Below, piece by piece: positions 50,601 to 63,819 of a stretch of DNA of 64,000 nt. Every line of letters starts with the position of its first letter. Positions within the stretch are counted from its first letter, which is position 1. The position numbers were made by a program, and so were the translations under genes. The notes under the pieces were generated by a model. It did not search any database. It saw only the letters and a program-made list of their open reading frames with translations, and was not told the origin of the DNA. Source of the DNA: Aquila chrysaetos chrysaetos (Eukaryota; Chordata; Aves; Accipitriformes; Accipitridae); the NCBI RefSeq assembly GCF_900496995.4, contig NC_044016.1, positions 19,944,932-20,008,931 on the forward strand, read 5' to 3'.

Positions 50601-53438
50601 GTATTTCGGCCCTGTTTTCTGTCTGCTGGTAAAGAGTTTCTCTTGTTCTCCGCCGTCCTCCCACAAGTTGTGGCGTTCCCGAGTTTTTAAGGGATGTGTC
50701 CTGACGGAAGGAGGACGGTGGCAGAGTTTTCCCATTATGTGGTAATTACCTGTGATTAACTGCAGGTAGGCTTTGTTTTGCTGTTGAACTTATTAAGAAT
50801 GAGTTAGTCTGTGACATCTTACAAGTGGTAAATTCTAATGGAGAGGCTTTGTCGTGGCAAGTTTAACTGGTGTTTATACTAATGTCAAACTTTCAGTTTT
50901 TGTTATTTAAAGGGGAATAGAAAATCCTGGTAACACAACTTAAGGTATCCTTACAAATGTTTCTGAGGATATTGGCAGGATGGTTGCAAAATGTAAAGCA
51001 GGACCAAATGCAGTCTTATTAAAGTATAAATGGATGCATTGTATGATGCAGATATGAGCAAAGTGGGATAAATGGCTTCTCTCCTTGCTCATTTTTTCTC
51101 TGAAAAAGAAAAACCTACAATATTAAAGCAACTTGAATATTTACCTGAACCATTCTAGTTCAGTAGGTGCTGGTGATTGAATATGTACTGCTTGCTTTGG
51201 TCTATGTGCCTCAAATAGATGTTGCCAAACAAATGAAGAAAACTTGGTGGTTTTGTAAAAGCAGTGTTCAGTGGTGGCTGAAACCGTAGTAGCTGGCCAC
51301 CAGAGTTCAAAGGACCTGAAAGGGACTTGGATAAGTGTTTCCAGGGTTTTTTTCCAGGAGAGAGAAAAACACAGAAACCATCAAACAGATAATCTTGTCA
51401 GGAGTTTCAGCAAGGCCCTGGCAGACAAAATTATGCTGATAACCTGTGTCAGGCTCTCATCTCTTGACTATCTAGATGGTAAATTCTCTGTGGCAGTCAG
51501 TAGTACATTGAAGATAGGATATGAATTTGGACCCCTGTAAGCTACTGTGGTATCTACTCATATATTTTATAGTGCATCCTGTGCTAGCTGTGGAATATAA
51601 ATAATCAGAGAGAAGTGAGAAATATGTCAGAGACGAGCCTGGCACTTCCTAAAGGCAAGTCTGAGCTGAGCTTTATTCAGCACTGGTCCGTTTAACAGTG
51701 AGCGCTAGGCATGGGTCTTGCCCTGGGGCTGGAAGGGTTTCACTTGATGAATGACAGTAACGGGGTGGTGGTGGAGAGAAGATGATGATCACAACTGAGT
51801 AGGTAGAAAGGTGTTTCTAATGTCATTTGATGGTTTGTTTTACTGTAGGGAGACCTCTACTAATTCTTGATACCATCTGGTAGTCGACAGAAGAGGACAG
51901 CTGCCCAAATCCCTTTAGACCAGACACTGCTACAATATACTGTGCGAGTACTTAATTGTGACCTGAGCAAGCCCTAGATGAGGAAATGAAAGAAGTTTTG
52001 TTTCATTTAATGGAGTGTCTGTGCATGCCTTCATGCTTTGAGAAACCGTAGTCTGAGTTTGAATGGCTTTGTGTGTTATTAAAAATAAGTTTCACAGTGA
52101 GAAATTAATCTTAAAACACATAATTTGCAGGACTACTTCTTTCCTACGCTCTCTTCTAATTTCCTGTGTAGCAATTGCTTGGATACTGTAAGTGTGCTCA
52201 AAAAAGAGATGTTTTTCTGTGCAGTAAATTGCACATAGCTTATCAGGCAGTGTCATCACTGGCCCCCTTCAGATAACAAACTCGTATTCTAGATAGACAG
52301 CTGATTATTTGCTAATTAAGACAGACATATAAAGAGTGTTTGTGAAAACATAAAACAGTGTGTGAATTTTAATTGCTTTGACATTACGGGCAATTCCTCA
52401 TTGTTTTCTTACAGCTCTTTAATCCTAGATAATTCTAAACTCCATTTTAAGTGTATAGGGGCCAGTATGGAATAAAATCCCAGTTTGCTAAGCAATGAAT
52501 AAACATCATTTTACAACCTGTTTATCGCTTAGTTCCTGGTTACCAACTGGGAGTGGAAATTCACTGTTCCAGCCCTTGCACAGATGGAGAGCAAGAGAGC
52601 TCCTGCTTCAAGGAGTTAACAGGAGAGCACGGTGTGAGGATGGGCAGGAGGAAAGGCAAAGGCAAACAGACCATGCTGCCATAGCTAGACCAGTGAATTC
52701 TCATTCAGTAATTTCTATGGCTCCGATCCTTTCCAGGGAAGAACTAATTTTCTAGTTAACAAAATAAGACAGAGATGGAAATAGCAGACCAACAACAAAA
52801 ACTGAATGGCAGAGGAGAAAGTGTTAGAAAGTGTGTGACGTCTGTAGTGGTGGGTTCCTGCTTCCCACAGCTCTGTGTTTTTTCTTTTTTTTTTTGCCTG
52901 GAGGGACTGGCTGGCTCTTCCCCTGCGGGATGCTGAACAGTCCCACATTTCCTAAATAGCTGAGGGTAGCATGTGTGAGTGCTTTATGTATAAGCAAACA
53001 AAATGCATGCTCATGTGTTTATACACACATATATGTATATGGGGAAGACTGATTTGCATTTTTCTTGGCTTTCATTACTTATGCTTAGAACAAGGACAGC
53101 TTAGGGGACAACAGAGGGACTCTGGCCATGTGTCCCTCTACTGTGCATCCAGTAACATCTACTCAAGGAAGACATAAGTTTGGTTTTGTTGGCCCATCTA
53201 ACCCTAGGCTATTTTTCTGACACTGTATACAGTTTGTGACATGAACACGTGTTCACCAGGACCAAGATGGAAAGCGAGCACTTCCTCACGAGCCATTAGG
53301 GAACATACAAAGATGGTGATATCTGGCTTTTTATTATAAATATGGTGGTAGTCTTCAGCTGGAATTACTGGCTGTGATGTCACATCAAAGGAAGCTCTCA
53401 ATGATAAGATTTGCAGAAGATGGAAACAGATGCAATGA

Positions 53439-54019
53439 TGTCCTAGTTTCAGCTGGGATAGAGTTAACTGTCTTCCTAGTAGCTGGTAGGGTGCTATGTT
53501 TTGGGTTCAGTATGTGAAGAATGTTGATAACACTGATGTTTTCAGTTGTTGCTAAGTAGTGTTTAGACTAATGTCAAGGATTTTTCATCTTCTCATGCCT
53601 AGCCAGCGAGAAAGCTGGAGGGGCACAAGAAGTTGGCACAGGACACAGCCAGGGCAGCTGACCCAAACTGGCCAACAGGGTGTTACATACCATGGGACGT
53701 CCCATCTAGTATAGGAACTGGGAAGTGGGGGCGGGGAATCACCGCGGGGGGACTAGCTGGGGTGTCGATCGGTGGGTGGTGAGCAATTGCACTGCGCATC
53801 ATTTGTACATTTCAATCCTTTCATTAATGCTGTTGTCATTTTATTAGTGTTATCATTATCATTATTAGTTTCTTCTTTTCTGTTCTATTAAACTGTTCTT
53901 ATCTCAACCTGTGGTTTTTGCTTCTTTTTCCTGATTTCCTCCCCCATCCCACTGGGTGGGGGGGGAGTGAGTGAGCGGCTGCGTGGTGCTTAGTTGCTGG
54001 CTGGGGTTAAACCACGACA
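53439..54019 (+). mobile_element. Solo LTR, avian ERVL-like family (copy 2)
   Basis: Starts TGTCCTAGTTTCAGC and ends TTAAACCACGACA. It is flanked by a perfect 5-bp duplication, AATGA at 53,434-53,438 and 54,020-54,024. It has ATTAAA near 53,887, while the TATA region is altered relative to copy 1. No viral coding sequence follows. It is in sense orientation within KCNK17 intron 1. Confidence 0.93.
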
Positions 54020-54650
54020 AATGATAAGGCAGGTTTCAGGCAATACACCCTCAGTACAGTGAAGAACAGTAACTGGACTCAGCTGGGGAAAAAAGTGCAT
54101 AATAGTCTCTGTCCAGGCAAAAATTATGTTAGTTCCAGACTTGAGAAGTGTCTAGAGAGTGAGGCTGCCCATAAAAAGGGTGCTTTCTGTACTGGTGTAT
54201 CTCTTGGAGCTGATACCCTCTCTGACCTTTTGGGGGTGGGGGGCACCTAGTCACACTACCCAGTGAGATGCACTTCTAGTGCACAAGTCTCTCAGTTTTA
54301 CTGCCTAGGGGCGAGTTTGTATAGCTCTGCTTCAGCTGAGCTGTCCTCCAAACTACCTCCTTTTCCTGCATCATTTTCAGTGGTTACAGGCACCAGTGTA
54401 GCCATAGCTACTGTACTTCTCAGTGTCTCTTTAGTCACATGATTGGCCTTATGGCCAGACTTGGAACAGTGTGTTTTCTGGGTTAGGCTGTTACCATGGC
54501 ATTCTTTTCATGCTACCCTTTCTTTTTTGATGTAACCTTTTTTGTTGTTGTATATGTATTTCCCTAATAAGGCTGTTTCCTGTATTTATTATATTGTTCT
54601 ATCCACTTTCTATTACTGTAGATGCATAATGCTATTTAAACCCAATTACT

Positions 54651-55060
54651 GAGTTAATTTTCTTCTTAGTAGCTGGTACAGTGTGTTTTGGATTTAGCAT
54701 GAGAATAATGTTGATAACACATTGATGTTTTAGGTGTTGCTAAGTAGTGCTTATCCTAAGTTAAGGATTTTTCAGTTTCCCCATGCTCTGCCAGCAAGCA
54801 GGTGTACAAGAAGCTGGGAGGGATCATAGCTAGGACATCTGACTGAAACTAGCCAAAGGGATATTCCATAGCATAGAACATCGTGCTCAGTATATAAACT
54901 GGGGGGAGTTGGCCAGGAGGGGTGGACTGCTGCTTGGGCATTGGTCAGCAGGTGGTGAGCAATTGCATTGTGCATAACTTATCTTTTGGGGTTTTTTAAT
55001 TTCTAATTATATTCCCTTTAATTACAATTATATTTTACTATTATATTTTATTTTATTGTA
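54651..55060 (+). mobile_element. Truncated LTR, sense arm of an inverted pair
   Basis: Begins inside the LTR at GAGTTAATTTTCTTC, lacking about the first 25 bases. It continues through TATATAAACT (54,891) and GTGAGCAATTGCATTGTGC, then decays into AT-rich sequence and lacks the usual 3' end. The right edge is approximate. It shares private variants with the antisense arm that follows. Confidence 0.8.
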
Positions 55061-55074
55061 CTTTAGTTAACAAA

Positions 55075-55259
55075 CCATTCTTAAAAAAAAACCCCAAAAG
55101 ACAAGTGATCAGAAACTGGAAAATCCTTAACTTAGGGTAAGTGCTACCTAGCAGCACCTAAAACATCAGTCTGTTAGCATTATTCTCATGCTAAATCCAA
55201 ACCACACTGTACTAGCTACTAAAAAGAAAATTAACTCTATCCCAGCTGAAACCAGGACA
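55075..55259 (-). mobile_element. Truncated LTR, antisense arm of an inverted pair
   Basis: On the minus strand this starts with the true LTR 5' end (TGTCCTGGTTTCAGCTGGG at 55,259) and runs to CCTAAGTTAAGGATTTTCC. It then jumps to the ACTTGTCTTTTGGGG segment, lacking roughly 180 bases that the sense arm keeps. The two arms face each other tail to tail and could form a hairpin. Confidence 0.82.
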
Positions 55260-56840
55260 CAAGATTTAATGTGTAGTGATAAGGACCTAATTCTAAAGGG
55301 CAGGTCATAAAGTAAAAGCAAAGCCTGCAGGTGGATCTAGACACTGTTATCTCCAGAGTCAACAGCTAGAGCTACAGAGTTTTAGTTCATGTTTACAAAA
55401 GCGATGAGATCCCATGTGACTGAAAGATCCTCATCAATACTTTGGCTTGCACTGACATTGAACCAGCAGAGACTTGTGCCAGCTGTCAGGAAATACAACC
55501 CTGCAAATACAGTTTACTAAAATCATCTTGCCCACAGGTGGTGCAGCAGTGAGTGACTGTTAAGGGGTAAGCATCAGAGATCACCTGTTGGTGATAAGGG
55601 ACTTTAAGGAACAGCATTGGCTCTTGGTATTGTGGAGCAGTGATATCTGTATAGAACCCACTGTAGTCAAATATCCATTGGCTTGTCACAGGTGAAATAG
55701 TGTTGATCCCCTGTAATTGTTCTTTCCAAGTTCCTTCCCTTCTTATCAAAATGTACTACTGCTTTGGTTAAGTTATAGCCAGTTTGTGCTCCTCCAGACC
55801 TATTAATTACAAACAACTATGGGTACCTTATGAAGAGTGTGCATTCTGTGCTTATAATATTCTATTATAGCGTACCTTTGACAAAAGTTGTTAGAAAATC
55901 TTTATAAGGCAGTAGGCATATAGCATTCTGGAAGGCAATAGGCTAGCACTATATTGTTGGACTTTTTGGAAGGCAAGGAAGAGATCTACTGATGAACTGT
56001 TGTTTCTCGTTAGTTGACTCCTAGGTCTTCTGGTCAATGATGTAGTGTCTAGTGCCTGTGTTTAAAAAGAGAAGGGAGGGGGGGAGCACAGGAACCTATT
56101 ACATTTATATACCTCTGCCTAAAGAGATATGTTCTTTGATGTTACCAAATTCTCAGTTACAGCTGGTCAGGCCTGGTGTGAAGTAATGAGTAAGGAAGTG
56201 TAGTGAGCTGGAATTAACTGATAACTGTCTCAATAACCGGTCCAGCCAGGCAGGTTTGAGACACTACTAGCAGTGGATATCTAAAGACCAGGGGGGTGGC
56301 CTCTGAAAAGAGAAATGGTAATTCTTGTCAGTTTGAAGATGTGGGTTACTCTTAGGGGTACTTGTTCATCATACTCTATCCTTTTTAAATGCAACTAAAA
56401 GAAAAAACTAGTAGAGAAAGAACTCACCAATTCTACAAGGATGATGCAATCCAACCTGCTGTGTTCCGTTCTGTAGATTATATAGGCAGTTCCTTTCAAC
56501 AGACCCTGCTTATTTCTGTTGCAGCCCAGCTCTCAAGTTACTTTTATCATTGGGATTTGGGAAGTGACTGGAATTCAGCAATGCTTTGTCCCATGAATCA
56601 TGCCACAGATTCTTCCTTGATATAAAAGCTTAATTTTTAGAAAAAGTACTGGCGGCTTAGGGTAACAGTGGTTGCAGTGTTATGGTACTTTATGACATCT
56701 CTTGTTGCTTTTCTGTTGAAGAGTAAGTCTAGATGAAGACTGGTAAACTGTAGTGCAGACCCATCTGCAAAGTAAAAGTGCTTTTGCCGGTAGGGTTCAT
56801 TTAGTTTAGAGGAATTAATACCAATTATATTAGCAAAAAT

Positions 56841-56861
56841 GGGGGGGGGGGGGGGGGGGGG
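56841..56861 (+). repeat. Poly-G run (21 G)
   Basis: Twenty-one consecutive G on the sense strand of KCNK17 intron 1, flanked by AT-rich DNA. It could form a G-quadruplex. The true length may differ because of sequencing or assembly. Confidence 0.85.
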
Positions 56862-57747
56862 TGGCAGTGATTTGATCAGGTCTCAGGTTATTCAAGTGAC
56901 ATGAAGTTAAAAAACTAGCTGGATTTCATTGAATTCATAATGTATCTTGTCCCTGCTCTTCTTTTGCCTAGAAGTCAGGTAAGTTGCCACTCCAGGCAAG
57001 GACAGGGGATCAGAGCTCATGGCTGGGAAAGGTGTGATTCGTAATTTATTTTTTTAATTATTTTGAAATTAATTGACCTTCATCCTTGCAATCTGAGACT
57101 GAGGTTAATGTTAACTGTTTTCCTCTGATTTACAGCTGGTATTCTGCGAGACATAAATGTTTACATACCAACATTGCACAGAATTTCCAGGGCACAAAGT
57201 TTATGTGAGTTTATATTCTCTCATTAATCTAAATGGTAATTTGGTGGGTAGTTGGGAACCCCTCCTTTCCATCCTTGATAGACTGCGAAGCTGATGAGAG
57301 GAAGTATCTGAAATGAGGCGAACAATTTTCTGGAGGGCATGTACTCCCTGGAAAAGCTGGGGTTTTTTTTTTTATATGAACATGTAAACTTCAACTAAAC
57401 TTGAGAATAAAGTTTCATACCCCAGTCCATTTGCATGCTTTTTTGCCTTCCTTGAGAACTGCCTTCAAATACAATTAGGAAATACTGCTTTTGCCTGCAA
57501 AGGTATCTCAAGATTACAGTGAACTCTGGCCAAAATGCCATAGTTCAGAAGCACAGGGCAATGGCAGTGACTGGAGCTGTGGTTTATAAAAAGGTCATTT
57601 GTATGATTCCTTCCATGATACTTTCTTCCAGAAAAAAGTGGTTTGTCTACACCCCACCCACCCCCAGGAGTTCTTATGGAGATCCTTGGTAGGGTCATAA
57701 TCTTCCAGGGCTTCACTTTCACCCTTTTCATTTTATATCATGCTGTT

Positions 57748-57764
57748 GGGGGGGGGGGGGGGGG
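57748..57764 (+). repeat. Poly-G run (17 G)
   Basis: Seventeen consecutive G on the sense strand of KCNK17 intron 1, preceded by ATGCTGTT. Confidence 0.85.
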
Positions 57765-60391
57765 AAGAGATAGATTCTAATCTGTCTGATTAATCATTTA
57801 TATAGTGTTTATTTTTTGCTGTAAAGATCATAGAAGGAAAGAGAAGCATAATCTCCTGAAGAAAGCAGAGACTGCAAGGGAAGTAGTGTCTCAGTGTACG
57901 TATACAAATGCATTCATTCCTAATTGCTGATCTTAATTGCCTTTTTTGAAAGCAGTACCCTAGATGCATGCAGTTGTGATTCAGCACAGAGGTGAAAGAT
58001 GAAATTTTTAGTTTGTGTTAAGGAGGTCAGAGTAAACCATGTTTCTCGCTTTTGCAGTGCTTGGTGATGAGAAGCTGTGCTGCAACCACAGGCTGGTGAT
58101 AGAGGGGCCCAAGTGTGATAAAAGGGTTTTAGAAGAGAGGAGGTGTGTAAGCTGAGAAAGCTGGGAGTTGCCCAGAACTGGTAACACAGCACACATGGTA
58201 AATGAGAAAAGACTTATGGGTATGGCTGAAGGACAGAGCAACTCCACAGCAAATAGAAAAGAATAAACCTACATTTTTGCAGGGAAGAAAAAGATGTAAC
58301 TGAAATGTCAAGAGGGACCTGAGCTCTGTAGGCTGAGTCTGCATTAAGCTTCTGGATACTTAAGTGTGTGTCCTGGTAGAACCAGCAAACTCACACTTGG
58401 TTTTTTTTTGGTGGTGTGTTGTTTGTTTGGGGTTTTTTTTAACTAGATGATATGAACAAAAGGTTTTAATTTTTGCTAGTATGACTGTAACTACATTGGG
58501 TTTGTTGGCACAAAGCTGTGTAGATTGGTGAGACTTTTCCAAGATAGGTGAGGCACGCATTATCAGTCATTTGTGGAAGTACAGCCCCAGAGCTGTAAAG
58601 GGCTAAAAGGTAGTCAGGCTGAAACAGTGATTTATTTTTTTAACTCCAGTAAGGAAACTGGGACAACGTTGTTTGGATGCTCTTGCAGAAAGAACCAGCA
58701 ATTATTACTTTAATTGATAGTAGAAGGAAAGAAGGGGTACTGCTGTCCTAAAATAAGTTTAGTAAATCAGAGATATGTTAGATAAGGGAGTCAACAGAAA
58801 TTCCCAGCTTCTTCATGGAGTTACCGGTGAGCTTGAATTAAGAGGGAATTCCCTGAAGAAGGATGCACAAACCTAGGCTTTGATTTGTACTGGGATATAA
58901 TGATCTAACAAAGTGCATTTTTACAAGCATTAGCTTATGATATTCCTAACTGAAACTTCAGAGTTTATGGTTCAGCAAGAGTGCTGGAGGCCCAGTTTGA
59001 ATATCCTGAGGCATGTTTAATCACAGAGGTAACAGGACAGACATCTACTTTGAATGGAGGTCATGCTGTTTTTTTAATCACCAGCTATGACAATATTTGA
59101 CCATGAAAGTAGGCTTTGCATGGTGCTAACAAGAAACAGAACAGCCTACTTAATGAGAAAACATGGCAGCCTGCAAATAAAATTTCATTGACTCAGGAAG
59201 GCCTAAGAATTGAAATTGCCCCAATTTATAAATCCTGTAGCAATTACAATAGTTACCATAAAAACTTTTATCTACAGTTTAAAATATAAGCACTGTCAGC
59301 AAAAGATAGAGTAGTTGCTGTGAACTGTAAATTATTATCATTTTGGGGAGGGAGATAAGTGCAGAGAAGTGAAATTACTTTTTTATGTTCTGTAGTTTGT
59401 CTGTCAGTAGAAACCAAAGTGGAACTGTGTTCTGTTTCTTTCTGGTCATTTTAAATTCCCACCTGCTTCCTTCCTATTCTTGAGTTGCACACGTGACCTT
59501 TCAGGTTCTCAAAATATCAAGCCCAAGCTCTGCAACTTCAAGATTTGTTGTGTTTGAGCAGTTTGTGGTACTGACTGGGGTCTTAGACCAGGCAGATACC
59601 TGCTTTTGAACACCTCGTTTGAGGTGTGACTTCTACTAGGTGCCTTTTAATACATTAGGTTTTGGAGCATATACTGTACAAATGGCTAGCCTAATTAAGA
59701 GAAAAAGGAAAAACCCCTAGGATTTCAGGTCAAAATCAGTGTAATGCAAAAAAAAATTTCTCTGGTTCTCAAAAAGGCAGCTAAGGCAACTATGCAGATG
59801 TGACCCAACATGTATGATTCAGTTCCCCTTCAGTAAATTTGGAACCTACAGGCCAAAATATACTTCAAGTTTTTCTGAAAATCATCATCAGAGACATATT
59901 GCTGACTCTTCAATGGGAAAGCAAGGAGAATTCAGCTGTTCTGTTAGGGTGTTTATTAGCTGGGTTTTTCCTGTGTTTTGTCAAAAATGATAAACCACTT
60001 TTCATTTTTCTCTGGAAAAAAGCACTAGCCAAAAGAAGTGGTCTAGAGGAACATCTTAAATTAGGGAAAGTATACACTGATGTCTTCCTTAATGCTCTGT
60101 CAGCCTTCAGGAGTTTGCAATCCAACAACTTCCTGTGCCGGAAGTAATTTCTGTGTATTAATAGCTATCGACAGATTTCTTGTTCATGAATCTACCTCTA
60201 TGGGCACAGCTGTAGGAAGGCAAGCTCCATTAGTTCTACTGTTCTCAGGAGTATCAATCCTTAATTTTCTATCATCATTGTTGCTGTGTCAAAGGTTGAT
60301 TCTAGATACTATAATAAAACATTTTTTACTTAAAGATACCAGCTTTTTTTTTTTTATTGCCACCCTTTACGAATCCTCCCCTTTAAGGATG

Positions 60392-60958
60392 TGTTGTGGT
60401 TTAACCCTAGCTGGCAACTAAGCACCATGCAGCCACTTGCTCACTGGGCCCCAGGAGGAGGATGGGGGAGAGAATTGGGGGGGGGGGAATAAAACTCATG
60501 GGCTGAGATAAAGACAGTTTAATAAGACAGGAAAGGAAGAAAATAATAATAATGGTAATAATAATGATGATAATAATAAAATTAAAATATACAAAACAAG
60601 TGATGCACAATACTGTTACTCACCAACTGATGCCCAGCCAGTTCCTGAGCAGTGGCACCTGGCCAGCTTTCCCTCTAGTTTATATACTGAGCATGATGTC
60701 ACATGGTGTGGAATACCCCTTTGGCCAGTTTGGGTCAGCTGTCCTGGCTGTGTCCCCTCCCAACTTCTTGTGCCCCTCCAGCCTTCTTGCTGGCTGGGCA
60801 GGAGAAGCTGAAAAGTCCTTGACTTAGTGTAAACAGTACTTAGTAACAACTAAATACATCAGTGTGTTATCAACATTTTTCTCATATTCAATCCAAAACA
60901 TAGCACTATACCAGCTACTAGGAAGAAAATTAACTCTGTCCCAGCCAAAACCAGGACA
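60392..60958 (-). mobile_element. Solo LTR, avian ERVL-like family (copy 4, antisense)
   Basis: On the + strand it runs from TGTTGTGGTTTAACCC to GCCAAAACCAGGACA, the reverse complement of the family's ends. A perfect 5-bp duplication, GGATG, flanks it at 60,387-60,391 and 60,959-60,963. A TATATAAAC box and an ATTAAACTG polyadenylation-like site can be read on the minus strand. It contains no coding sequence and lies in KCNK17 intron 1, opposite to the gene. Confidence 0.94.
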
Positions 60959-62272
60959 GGATGGCATCAGTAGCTCTTTCTTCCTAACAGTAATGAACTT
61001 GACATTTCTCTGGGAAGTGTCTGTTTACTTAAGTGGCTTTGATTTGTATGAGTATTCAGTGGTCCTCATAGCTGGCTGTGACAGGTGCTGTGGGCCTAAT
61101 GGTTAATGATGTTATCTGGATGTTTGATAAGATTTAACAAAGAAATGCTTAGCCAGAGGCTTACTGCTGAAGGCTTTTGAAGACCTACCACAAACATGCT
61201 AAGTGCCTCAGTCCTAGAAAGGAAAACAGCTGGCAGCTGCAAGCTCAGTGCTTGCTCTTTGCCAATGAGTAATAGTTACATGGTACCTTCCTTCGTGTTG
61301 AGATGAGTGCAGGATCATCATGCTGTTAGTGCAAATACTTTAGCCTATCTGTAGGCTCTTAAGACAAATGCTGTACTTAGTAGCATCACCTCAGGGAAAG
61401 TTAAGACAACTACTCTGAGACACTGTGCTGTTATAAATCACTGCAAAGCTAGCATGGGTGCTCACAACTGCTTGGTCTCTTGGTCCCAAACTATGCATAA
61501 TGGAAGTGGTGCAATGATGTGAAATTAAACGTTTAATGACTTGGTTACTGCTGCTTGCTTCTCACATAATGTCTTGGGAAGGCTGCTTATTTCCCCTTTC
61601 TGTATGAAGAAATTTCCATTTCTTTGGGCCGATTCAGCCACAGTTTCTTACAATCCTCTCTGGTTCTTAAGTGTTTCTGGCTTTAAAAACGATGTTGTGT
61701 ATAATATTGTTAACTGAACTTGTATCAGCAGGGCATCGCTCAGGAGAATGGACAACAAATGCTGCACGTGTAGGTTTTTTGAGTCTTATCTGATCAAGCT
61801 GATGATAAATTTATATGAGAGTTGGGCTGTTGCTGTTTTACTTATAACTGCAGAGATCACAGGCTATAGAAGGAAAGTTTGACAGAATAACAAGGTTTTT
61901 AGTTTCAAATTTAACCCCTGGTTTCTGGAGGGGAAAAAATACAGGTCATCTATCTGTATAAATATCTAGTGTCTCCCTTGCCATGTGGTTTAGTTTGGGA
62001 GTTATTTTATGTTAATGGAGACTGTGATACCCGACTAGGCCATTGTTTGCAGAACTTCTTACAAATCTTGAACCTGAGGTCAAGTATTGTCAGAGATCAA
62101 GAGCAGAGAAAGGTCAGAGCCTGCATCCCATGCAACCTGACAAACTTCAATGCAGACACTAGCCCTGGAAGAAGGGGGAGGGTGGTGGGGAATTACACAC
62201 AGCTATTCAAAACAAATCCTGCTGTAGGCTTCCTGATACAACCTTTTTTCTCTCTTTTTTCTTTTTTTTTTT

Positions 62273-62288
62273 GGGGGGGGGGGGGGGG
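62273..62288 (+). repeat. Poly-G run (16 G) after a T-rich tract
   Basis: A pyrimidine-rich stretch (CTCTCTTTTTTCTTTTTTTT) switches abruptly to 16 G, then CTCG. It lies in KCNK17 intron 1 on the sense strand. Confidence 0.85.
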
Positions 62289-63819
62289 CTCGATTCTTTC
62301 ATGTCACTTATGCTGCATACTAATTCTTTCTGTGAGTTGCTCCACTCAAGTTATGGCAACAGTTCACAGAAGGAAGCATAATATAATATAGCATCTGGTC
62401 CTTAGTCCTTTTCAGCGCAAGGGCGCTCTGCTCTGTCTTGTGCAGAGAAGAGCATGTTATCAGACTTTAATAGATTATGTGACCCTGAATGGTTTAAATT
62501 GCCTTGAGTTATGAGTAAATAAAGATATTTCTGACAATGCAACTATCAAATGGTGTTTCTCACTTGAAAAACTACATGTTTTTTCCTCACTTGAAGAACT
62601 ACATACTCTGAGCTGCTCCTTGTTCTTAGTGTGAGAACCAGTAGCTCTGAAGAAAAAGAGATAATGGTCCTTGTAGTTAAGCTGCTGCTTGGGCTCTGGA
62701 AACTGTTTTTAATTCACAGCCCTGTATAGTATTATATAAATCACTTACAGCATGTTACATCAGTAAAATGGGACAAAGCTTCTTTGCTTTGCAGGCTTGA
62801 AGTGTTGGTTTGCTTGATGGATGTATAAACTACAACTTTGTAAAACCTACAACTGATGCAAATCTAACCTGAGAGTGATTCCTTTTATTATCAGTGGTGA
62901 AAGCTTTATCAGCAGCCTTATTGTTAGGATAGGGATAGTATTATTTGGTAGCTGGATGTCTTTCTCAGTAGTGATGAATTTATGTATTCTTGGCTACACT
63001 TTGCATTCAAGGATTATCAACTCTCAAGGATTCTTCCTCAGTGCGTGTGAAATGTTTACTGTATGTGCTGTGATTAACGTTGTTTTGGACACAACTTAGT
63101 TCAATGCCATTAACTTTATTAGCATGAGAAGGTATAGTCAGATGTGGGTACTGTTAAGACATCTGATATCTTATTTTGGCATAACTGCACACTTCAGCAT
63201 AGTGACTTCTGCGTCTTTCCCAGGTGGATTGAACAGAATCAGGCATCATAATAATCTAATCCATTTATTCATACTTATAGTTCTGATGTGGAGACATATT
63301 GCCCAATACTAGTAGAGTGGCCATCCTGTGTAGTCTCCATCTCCTACATCACACCATATACACTCCTCTCCATTATTGGTGAGGGATCTGTGTCATTTAC
63401 ATGTGCATGTATATTTGCTGCTCTGGTACTTCTGTTGTCAGAATATCCCATCTGGAAACACTTTCTTTTCCTAATGAATATGTCATAAGGCAGGCTTAAT
63501 AACTATCTAGCTCAGCTTTCTCTAGGTAGTTCTTGTTTTCCAATGCCTTCCACATTTATCTGTATGATCTATCATGTGCTTGTGCAACTCTCTTTTATTC
63601 TGTAGATGCTCTTTCCTTAGAACAAATATGCTGGCTTTTGGCTTTTCTGACCTCTCAGCTCTTTGGTCTCTAAGGCACAGGATATCCCCTATTAAAAGGG
63701 AAGCAACAGAGTCGGAAGTAGTTGTAGTTTGTGACTTTACCAGCCAGCACTGGAAATGCTGGTCACGTGAACTTGCCACAGGGGGGTTTGTGGGATCTCA
63801 AATTATTGTCTCTTTGCAG

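Larger units (their letters stand above)
50262..63819. other. KCNK17: KCNK17 intron 1 (13.6 kb)
   Basis: Phase-0 intron from GTGAGC to TTTGCAG. No further exon was recognised. It carries one solo LTR in sense (53,439-54,019), an inverted pair of truncated LTRs (54,651-55,259) and one antisense solo LTR (60,392-60,958). There are also long poly-G runs near 50,366, 56,841, 57,748 and 62,273. Confidence 0.8.
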
